Virus record (IMG/VR): IMGVR_UViG_3300001419_000070
Coordinates: 1-21,191 of that record
DNA: 21,191 nt
Strand: one strand, 5' to 3'
From: a virus
The notes below the pieces were generated by a model. The model had not been told where the DNA came from. It saw nothing but the letters and a program-made list of their open reading frames with translations, and searched no databases. Below are positions 7,001-11,800 of the stretch, piece after piece (within the stretch, counting starts at the first letter, position 1; each line of letters begins with the position of its first letter). The translations under genes were made by a program, and so were the position numbers.

Positions 7001-8776
7001 TAGGAACACTCTATTTCTTTCAAGTAAATATTGTGCGTTAGGATTTCGTGGTCCTTTTTCTACCTGTTCACATGCATATCTAATAGTAGCAAAAGGTTTA
7101 TCAAGTGTTGTGCCATGAATTGGTGCGGGCAAATCTGTTCCGCTGGGCGCAACGTAGTAAACTTGATCAATTTTACCAATAGTTCTCCATTCTGGTAGTG
7201 TGCCATCCGATACTAAAACTTGTCCTTCTTGGCCGATGGGTAATCTTGCCGGTCCTGAACCTGAATAGTAAACTAAATCACCTGTGGTTGTTAAAACTGA
7301 AGTATCACTACCAATTGTAAGAACATTCCAATAGGTACCTGATGTATCTTGATCTGGTCTTGAATTTGCTGCTCCGCCACCTTCTGGACCTATAGTAGAT
7401 CCGTCATCACCTTCAGATCTATGATTGTTAATACAGATGTATGCGTTGCTTCCAAATCTTACAGCATCTCCTAAAACATATTCATAGTCGTCCTGCCACT
7501 CACCCTGCCAATTTATACCGCTGTTTAATTTATCCCAGTAAGAAGCATTAGGTGGTAATGCTGCTACGGTTGCTGACATATTTCCTGTTGCCGTAGTAGG
7601 AGTAAAAACTGTTCCACCTGGTAGAGTTGAAATCGTAAAGGTAGTTCCAGTTACAATTGTTTTGACATAATAAGTTGCACCTTCTGCCACTCCACCGAAA
7701 GACGTTGCACCAAATCTTATTGCCAAGTTTGGCTCAAGATTTCCTGTGTTTGCTGTTGTGAACGTTGTTGCACCAGCGTCAGTAGCCGAAATAGTAATTC
7801 CTTGGCTAGCACTATCTGTGATGGCTCTGTATGTATAACCATTTAGTCTTACAACATCACCAATCTTGTATGAAGTTGTTATGCTCCAATCAGATTGAAA
7901 ATTTAAATTTTGTGCTAATAGATCCCAATCAGTCTGTCCTGATGCAGTTGGGATTGTTCCTGTGTGAACAGTTTTTGCAACGTATTGGTTACCACCATAA
8001 ACAACTACGTCACCCGCTTGATATTCTGTTGAAATGTTGTGTATGTTTTCAAATTCAAAACCTTCTACAAAATCATCCCAGTAACCGCTGTTAACATCCG
8101 AAGTAAAATCTGATCCTGATGTATGGCTCTGTCCTTCTTTGACAATCCATAACCCTGGTCCACTCTTTACAACATCATTTACTTTGTATCTAGTTGATGG
8201 TGCCCAATCGCCTTTAAATTCTAAACCTTGATTAAACTCATCCCAGTATGAACTCTGATTTTCTAGACCATCACTAGCAGTTGCGGATGATGTATGTCCG
8301 GTGTTTGCAACATAAGTATATCCACCGTACTTAACTAGATCATATTTTTTATACCTAGTTGTTGTAGCCCAATCAGCCTTCCATTCTAATCCTTCTGCAA
8401 ATAAATCCCATTTTGCCTGATCTGCTTCTAATCCTGTAGAGTTTTCTAAACCAGCACTGCCAGAACCAACGGATGAATTTGACGTGTGTGCTGTATTTGC
8501 AATGTATAATGCTCCGCCATATTTTACTATGTCATTGATCTTATAAAATTTGCTTGTGGTCCAGTCTCCGGTCCATTCCTGGCCATCACTCATCTGATTC
8601 CATTTAGTTGGAGAATAGTTTAGATCAGTATAAAAATCTGTATCGGATGTGTGTCCTGCGGCAGCAATGTATGTTCTTCCGCCATATCTTACAACATCGT
8701 CAATATAATAAGTTGTAGAAGCAGCCCAATCGCCCTTCCATACAAATCTAATTCTACCAAGTTTAAATTCTGCCAT
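1043..8776 (-). CDS. Giant modular adhesin/fibre-like virion protein (2577 aa)
   Basis: The largest gene here and the paralogue of the 1866-residue gene immediately upstream. Domains seen by reading: seven N-terminal repeats of the type W..(T/S)..Y..GD.V.YGG..Y....HTS (about 11-484), resembling ChtBD3/CBM5-12 carbohydrate-binding modules; a linker; a pectin-lyase-like entry (YVAPSGTDLP at 541-550, KPFATIRYACE, then GQYKEVLPIIVPAETCILG at 768-786); four helical units each with a K/L-C-x-R/Q-D motif (Cys622, Cys931, Cys1172, Cys1397); a beta-helix core beginning GQKIDGALHNGGN (1511-1523); an Asp-box propeller-like stretch with six S-x-D-x-G-x-x-W-like boxes (1913-2188); and a C-terminal domain (about 2385-2520) with STDQDGNFRVGDLF and IVPTQRAIKAYI. 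Three beta modules and one further module interrupt these domains and are listed separately. By inference it is a virion fibre or adhesin binding surface glycans. No catalytic site was recognised. The start has only a weak ribosome site (CGGAAA). Confidence 0.9.
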   Translation of the reverse strand: MAEFKLGRIRFVWKGDWAASTTYYIDDVVRYGGRTYIAAAGHTSDTDFYTDLNYSPTKWNQMSDGQEWTGDWTTSKFYKINDIVKYGGALYIANTAHTSNSSVGSGSAGLENSTGLEADQAKWDLFAEGLEWKADWATTTRYKKYDLVKYGGYTYVANTGHTSSATASDGLENQSSYWDEFNQGLEFKGDWAPSTRYKVNDVVKSGPGLWIVKEGQSHTSGSDFTSDVNSGYWDDFVEGFEFENIHNISTEYQAGDVVVYGGNQYVAKTVHTGTIPTASGQTDWDLLAQNLNFQSDWSITTSYKIGDVVRLNGYTYRAITDSASQGITISATDAGATTFTTANTGNLEPNLAIRFGATSFGGVAEGATYYVKTIVTGTTFTISTLPGGTVFTPTTATGNMSATVAALPPNASYWDKLNSGINWQGEWQDDYEYVLGDAVRFGSNAYICINNHRSEGDDGSTIGPEGGGAANSRPDQDTSGTYWNVLTIGSDTSVLTTTGDLVYYSGSGPARLPIGQEGQVLVSDGTLPEWRTIGKIDQVYYVAPSGTDLPAPIHGTTLDKPFATIRYACEQVEKGPRNPNAQYLLERNRVFLQRETSSWIEAQISSGTDPIWIGFDYDEYKCERDVGFIIDRLIWDIGHGGNLKTRAAALSFVQGFSADGEFSDASEDRVYGSGLNNEAQQSVAAYAYLLTIIGNVLDNEAPAVAYQDASDSTAVAAQYIDTDYTTETGVYATITSLLGIVTDTITAGDTSAIPERVVPNVLIKVSAGQYKEVLPIIVPAETCILGDEVRSTNVRAAAASDRNTDISDSFYTVDTFKHLSGIIDNVVSGTSITPSTGNTTAQDQTWPVADDADTPALTSKLVDVMKEQVDFRLGTKHTTNLTDPVGYNSSYLAGYGTARKNITENKKFFQEEVIQYITNNYPDLKYSKTKCRQDVGYIVDALSYDLTYGGFYQTLNAAKAYWDGTSSVRALSEATVAQTIAAYGYLKTILSSVTRNSTVSALQVGIPQYKNADAGATAATFVEDNFQIVLNTLAGDSTGADLPNVTISTIASNVVTTTANHGLQVGDAIIPLETDKNLVTDTKYWIISTPAANTFTISETFGGSTFTLVDGSGLSIPAFKEDYPAVTNAVSSTTALITAAETLDAQQEALVTLVDTYLSTNYPNLTYNDAKCKRDTRLILEAVMFDFMLGNAAANSDATNFATHIAALSYLRSTASDVYTLGQKAATRAAYLYLAQTIAGDTATYLNSDATAAARLALLMDKLDTIFFSATDEGEVCQTELRVRDWARLKLEENRAFIKAELAAYIDDTFKDTATDTTASTDVITIADTSWLVRNAAIKFTGTTFGGITADTTYYVQDVVSSTTFKIGTTRYATSAVTLTTASGSMGVELVYNEALCARDVDTYIDALKWDLQWTSNYRSRYVARYYANAVLGSQEEDFYYLRNGTGIRNQTMDGLNGDLLPENEYGTSRVSAGAYCSLDPGWGPDDFRTWIIARSPYVQNNTTFGNAAIGQKIDGALHNGGNDSIVSNDFTQVISDGIGAWVANNGRAELVSVFTYYSHIGYLATEGGRIRGTNGNNSYGDFGSVAEGFDSTETPGTGTVDNKFQYEATVGSVFTDNAQEIYQFEYDNAGIEYTEAVFSVFGPGSGFVAEQDKEFRDDAVFNVRLLDNVDDSTTAPEADGNFGGFGYVTSSNTAQGGTATQITIAATDANTSSAYPGMKVYLTGGTGVGQYGIINTYNSGTKIATVIKESDGSSGWDHIVAGTTIVSPDASTTYTIEPRISFTAPPYSSDAKTLSTTTTWSDVTYSGVYESFENTTQDSTSGSGTGATFDITKKGTKYLVRLDQGGTGYARLDTITIQGSNLNGNNTTNDIVITITAVNSSNGEIQAFDFEGVGHGGYFVALPSASGNTVNYSDDADSWTAVTTLPVSTTWTAIAGGRLTAIETAGNFVTGRSYTIVTTGDSPWLTFGSSSIVAGTTFVATGAGSFTSTAGTAKPNAARIIAIAGGAGVDDTAFSEDGGATWTAGGNLPSTGSWTGLGYGDGKWMAVKSGSNQAAITTDGGVTWSATTANLPSSTTWVDVAYGGGVWIAVSNTNAVAYSADDGDNWTAGTGLSSSQWGSVTWGNNRFVAVSSSNGTLAAYSINGGANWTETTLPSTQAWQHVEYGQGVFLAVSATNNGATSPDGITWTARTMSTAANGFQASAFGNPDQVGRFVSIGRTSVNIASDTRTGATTEARAFVADEKIFAIRLTEPGSGYTGGAPTITITDPNNTFEAPTSVRTGNGVLANPSFVNRGSAFDSASADIDSGDGYADFFQSGQFIAVRRLTKRPAVGSNVVFSHLPNRVFKLVQVLTFLGEYDGAYTAFLQVSPDVTVFDSPPDGTTITSRIRYSQVRLTGHDFLDIGTGSFTETNYPGIPTQIPNQANETKESNGGRVFFTSTDQDGNFRVGDLFSIEQSTGVATLNADAFNISGLQELSLGEVTLGGNSASITEFSTDPFFTADSDSIVPTQRAIKAYISSQIGGGGASLNVNSVTAGFIFINSNQITTTTGATINVNAKMNFKGGITGLPIAFNYFLT
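2102..3094 (-). repeat. Asp-box beta-propeller-like region of the 2577-aa protein
   Basis: Residues about 1895-2225. The boxes are YSDDADSW, SEDGGATW, TTDGGVTW, SADDGDNW, SINGGANW and SPDGITW, spaced about 42 residues apart apart from the first gap, which contains module B. Between them lie strands of the type W..V.YG.G.FVAV. This is the BNR/Asp-box pattern known from sialidase-like propellers. No sialidase catalytic residues were identified. Confidence 0.75.
2789..2959 (-). repeat. Module B, copy in the 2577-aa propeller region
   Basis: Residues about 1940-1996: GNFVTGRSYTIVTTGDSPW, then LTFGSS, VAGTTFVATGAG and AGTAKP. It splits a propeller strand (TAIAGG before, RIIAIAGGAG after) that is uninterrupted in the 1866-residue paralogue (CLAGGGTGNYRFVAI). 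It matches residues 155-202 of the 229-residue protein. Confidence 0.7.
3140..3325 (-). repeat. Module C, copy in the 2577-aa protein
   Basis: Residues about 1818-1879: GTGATFDITKKGTKYLVRL, then GGTGYARLDTITIQGSNL and TNDIVITIT. The same order of ATFDI, GxGY, D-T-I-T-I-x-G and NDI-x-I-T occurs in the 1866-residue paralogue and in the 467-residue protein. Confidence 0.6.
4457..4930 (-). repeat. Helical Cys-Arg-Asp unit 4 (interrupted)
   Basis: Residues about 1283-1440. It has a LKLEENRAFIKAELAAYI helix, then after module A copy 3 NEALCARDVDTYIDALKWDL (Cys1397), and YYANAVLGSQEEDFYYLRN. This last part aligns with the only helical unit of the 1866-residue paralogue (ARYFRNLVLG, MFYLRD), so unit 4 is the ancestral position and units 1-3 the extra copies. 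Confidence 0.65.
4607..4840 (-). repeat. Beta module A, copy 3, inside helical unit 4
   Basis: Residues about 1313-1390. It reads AIKFTGTTFGGI, TTYYV, STTFKI, then VTLTTASGSMGVEL. It falls between the leading helix of unit 4 (AELAAYIDDTF) and its LVYNEALCARD motif, where units 2 and 3 have only a few residues (NYPDLKY, NYPNLTY), so it reads as an insertion. Confidence 0.65.
4997..5368 (-). repeat. Helical Cys-Arg-Asp unit 3
   Basis: Residues about 1137-1260. It reads YPNLTYNDAKCKRDTRLILE (Cys1172), AVMFDFMLGN, AALSYLRS, then AAYLYLAQTI. Gly-Gly-Asn is changed to Gly-Asn here, otherwise the unit follows the others. Confidence 0.6.
5426..5647 (-). repeat. Beta module A, copy 2
   Basis: Residues about 1044-1117 of the 2577-residue protein: HGLQVGDAIIP, then TKYWI, NTFTISETFGGSTFTL and GSGLSIP. 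It is the most divergent of the three copies but keeps the order AI(x), Y-Y/W-x, TFTI, GG..FTL. It follows helical unit 2. Confidence 0.55.
5657..6085 (-). repeat. Helical Cys-Arg-Asp unit 2
   Basis: Residues about 898-1040. It reads TENKKFFQEEVIQYI, then YPDLKYSKTKCRQDVGYIVD (Cys931), ALSYDL, GG, and an AAYGYLKTIL helix. This copy is closest to unit 1 in spacing. Confidence 0.65.
6542..7030 (-). repeat. Helical Cys-Arg-Asp unit 1
   Basis: Residues about 583-745 of the 2577-residue protein. It has an ERNRVF helix, then YKCERDVGFIIDRLIWD (Cys622), GGN, AALSF and an AAYAYLLTI helix. It lies between two halves of the pectin-lyase-like entry that are nearly adjacent in the 1866-residue paralogue, so it looks inserted or duplicated there. 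Confidence 0.65.
7325..8746 (-). repeat. Seven ChtBD3-like modules in the 2577-aa protein
   Basis: Residues about 11-484 hold seven copies of a 45-60 residue unit, starting near residues 11, 68, 132, 187, 242, 293 and 423. Each has an opening Trp/Phe, an ST.Y or equivalent, GDVV or similar, YGG..Y, usually HTS, and a closing W(D/N). The sixth copy is split by an extra module (residues 322-405). Similarity to chitin-binding type 3 modules is by pattern only. Confidence 0.75.
7562..7813 (-). repeat. Beta module A, copy 1, inside adhesin repeat 6
   Basis: Residues about 322-405 of the 2577-residue protein. Key features are an AIRFGATSFGG segment, then TYYV and TTFTI, then an FTPTTATGNM ending. 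It sits between GYTYRAI and PPNASYWDKL, which together would make one ordinary carbohydrate-binding-like unit. The other six repeats lack it. Confidence 0.65.
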
Positions 8777-8819
8777 TGTCGTTTCCGTTTGTTATGTTAT
8801 ATTTATCCTTGTTGTTCAT
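8763..8819 (-). CDS. Possible 18-aa leader peptide overlapping the 2577-aa start
   Basis: A short reading frame, MNNKDKYNITNGNDNGRI then TAA, starts at ATG 8819. It has a better ribosome site (AAAGGAG, 6 bases before the ATG) than the giant gene it precedes. It runs through the start codon of the 2577-residue gene in another frame and stops 11 bases after that gene begins. That arrangement would allow translational coupling. It may equally be chance, since the ATAAATA box lies inside it and a transcript started there would lack its start. No similar protein is known to me. Confidence 0.3.
   Translation of the reverse strand: MNNKDKYNITNGNDNGRI
8800..8806 (-). promoter_or_regulatory. Late-promoter-like box ATAAATA before the 2577-aa gene
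   Basis: The minus strand reads GGATAAATATAAC 23 bases before the ATG at 8776, matching the T4-type late promoter core. It would give the giant adhesin its own late transcript with a very short leader. Evidence is the consensus and its position between genes. Confidence 0.45.
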
Positions 8820-8825
8820 TGCCCA

Positions 8826-8832
8826 CTCCTTT
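8826..8832 (-). promoter_or_regulatory. Strong ribosome site with no long gene behind it
   Basis: AAAGGAG lies over the stop of the 1866-residue gene (TAA 8831-8833). The next ATG, 6 bases on, opens only the 18-codon frame. The giant 2577-residue gene starts 50 bases further with a much weaker site. This contrast is what supports the leader peptide. Confidence 0.4.
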
Positions 8833-11800
8833 AGTCATTGAAGGAATCAAAGAACATGGTTTGTGCTAGCATGCTTCCTGCAATTCCTATCTGATCTCCG
8901 CTGTAGTCCACTTTTACAGGGAATACTACTTCTAAACTCGCTACGTTATCAATTAGGTTAGGTCCAACCTTAACGGTACCAGCAATAAAGCTCGCCGTAA
9001 GCAAATCAGAACCACCAACATTTAATCTATTCTGTAAGTAAGCAGCAATCGCTCTCTGTGTTGGTACCACATTGTTAGAATCCTGAACAAACAGTGGATC
9101 CGTTGAAAATTCTCTAACTACCGTTCCTGATCCACCTAACCTTACTCCTCCTAGTGCTAGTTCAGTTAAACCAGCAAGATCAAAGAAATCAGCACTAATA
9201 GTTACGATACCCGTTGCCTGTTCAACAGCAAATAGTTCACCACATCTAAAATTACCTGACTGGTCAGTTGATGTATAGAATACTCTACCACCGTTTAGTT
9301 CTTGTACTTCATTTTCAGGTGCATAAACAAATGTTGCAGCACTGTACAGAGTTGGATAGTTTGTTTCAACAAAGTTACCAGTTCCAACATCCAAGAAATC
9401 GTGTCCTGTAATCCTAACCTGTGAATATCTTTCTCTAATTTCTACCTGTGACGTATGCTCTAGAAAATCGTTCAATGTCAATCTAGGAGTTACTCTAAAG
9501 GTAGCAGTTAGTGTTTCATCAATCTCCTCACTTAGAGGAGTAATTGTTTGTACTGTATAGAAATCTGTAGCACCTCTAAATCTAAATTGTGTTCCAGGAC
9601 CAGGCAATAGTTCTAGTCCACTAATTGTTACAAATTGATCATTTGGAATAACGTCAGCAAATCCATCTCCTAGTAGAGTTACTATGGTTGAACTAGTTCG
9701 ATAGCCACTGCCTCTGTTAATCCAACTAGGCTGTGCTAGTACAGCATCGCCCATTCTCATTTCAACATATGCCGTATCAGTAACATTTGGATCTACAATT
9801 TGTATCGTGGCAATACCATCATAACCGGAACCGGGCTCCCACAGTCTTATGTGATCAATGCTTCCGGTTTCAACTATACATCTTCCTTGCGCTCTAACGC
9901 CAGTCAATACCTTTGTTGCATGGTCAAGTCCGGATGCAACTCCAATCCACATTCCTGTGCTGTTTGACTGTGTGGTCGAGTCTCCTAGAGTAATGTCTGG
10001 ATTACCAAATCCTATTGCTCTCCAATTAGCATCCTGTGCCAATGTTCTTTCAGTCCATAGTATTCCACTTTCTGATGTTGCGGCAAAACTAGTAGGACTT
10101 CCTACTTCGTCTCCTCCTACAACTCTTCCTCCAGTATCGCCAACTGCAAAGAAAACTCCCTGACCGTATCTTATCTTTCTCCAATTGTGTGCTGTTGATC
10201 CATCCTGAGTAGGAAGGTATCCTCCAGATATCCAATCTTCACCATCAAAACTAATTGCTATTTCTCCCGTTCCTGATACAGCAATAAATTTGTTCTGACC
10301 ATATGTGATGGATCTCCAATCTTTTACCGTACTGTCTGCAATTACGTCCATGATGTATGAATTCCACGTCCATGCACCAGTTGTGCTATTAAATTCTCCA
10401 ACCGCAGCAAAGTTTCCTGAATTGGCTATGGCAACAAATTTTCCCTTACCATATGCTACGTCAACCCATTCATTAAAAGTTGAATCTCCTATGTCAGGTA
10501 GGGTAGTTTCTGCCCACGTGTTTCCACCGTCTGTTGAATAGACAGACTTGTCAGCATCACCTGCAACTGCTAAAACTACTTCAGAACCGGTTCCATTATT
10601 GCCTTTTCCAAACACCACTCCATTCCATAGAGCAGTATCAGGTAGTGTTCTGTCTAACCATGTTTTACCGTCCGCGCTTATTGCGGCCTTGTTACTGTTA
10701 TTTCTAATTGCAACAAATCTATAATTACCAGTACCGCCACCTGCTAGACAACTCCAATTTCCACTTGTGGGTAGTGTTCCCACAGTCCATGAACTTCCGT
10801 CTTCTGAGTATGATACGTTCGAACTATTTAGAGCTGTGGCTACAAATCTGCCACTATTTGCTGTACCTATGTGCCTGAATGAAGTAATTGAATTGGTGCT
10901 ATCATCACTGGTTGATGTCACTGTAATTATTATATCGTGTTCATCTTCTGTGCCGCCGACTAAATTTCCTTTAATTGTAATTTCCTGTCCTACTTCATAG
11001 CCTGCGCCTGCTTCTCTTATGCTAACTTCATATGTCCTGCTGTTCTTGATAACGTCAAATGTTGCTGTAACTGGGGTAACATTGATAGTTTCACCGGTCC
11101 CAGCATCTCCCGAAACACCATTAAATGATTCCCTAGTTTCGTTATATGCAACGGCAGCCCAATCATCACTCTGTCCAATATTGACTATAGATGAAGTAAA
11201 TCCTGGATGTGAAAATATTGGTCTTGGTTCAAATCTGTATGTGTTGTCAGTAAACAGTGCTGGCTGAATGGGAGTTCCTGGAATAACATGATCCCATCCT
11301 GGTTGATCATCACTTTCTCTTGAAACAGTCACAACTTTTGTTGCAGGATTTAGAGAAGTTACGTATCCGTATTGACCTGCTCCTTGTCCTGATGTTATAA
11401 TTAATCTTAATCCTAGTGCTTGTGCTTCGGTTGTATCATCGTTGGTTGCGATTGTTAATGACGTGGTATTTCCTGATTGTGCGTTATTACCCTGTTGAAA
11501 ATATCCTAGTCCGCCTTCTGTTGCACCTGCATCTCCAGGCGCATTCTTAATTAATGGCTGGAACACAGCATTGTCACGGAATTCTTCTTGTACTACTTCT
11601 GCTCCAACACCCGCACCTTGGAATGTGTAGTCAGCACGCGAATAGTTTTCTCCAGCATGCCTGTATTCTAATATGAGTATCTCATCATTAACTTCTCCAG
11701 CAAATGCACTTTCTACTATTGCTTGTCCTGTGCGATTGTTTACTTCTGCAAATTTAGGAGTTTCGGTAGGGTCGTTACCATCAGCAACCGCACCAAAGTC

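Noticed and set aside
6085-7813. CRISPR array or DNA satellite repeats
   Set aside because: The repeats are protein-level modules with divergent DNA; no short identical repeats with regular spacers are present.
7325-8746. Chitinase or other glycan hydrolase
   Set aside because: Only small binding-type modules are visible; no catalytic domain motif such as the family 18 DxxDxDxE was found.
1043-8776. Diversity-generating retroelement target
   Set aside because: Giant fibre genes suggest it, but there is no reverse transcriptase and no pair of near-identical template and variable repeats in the window.
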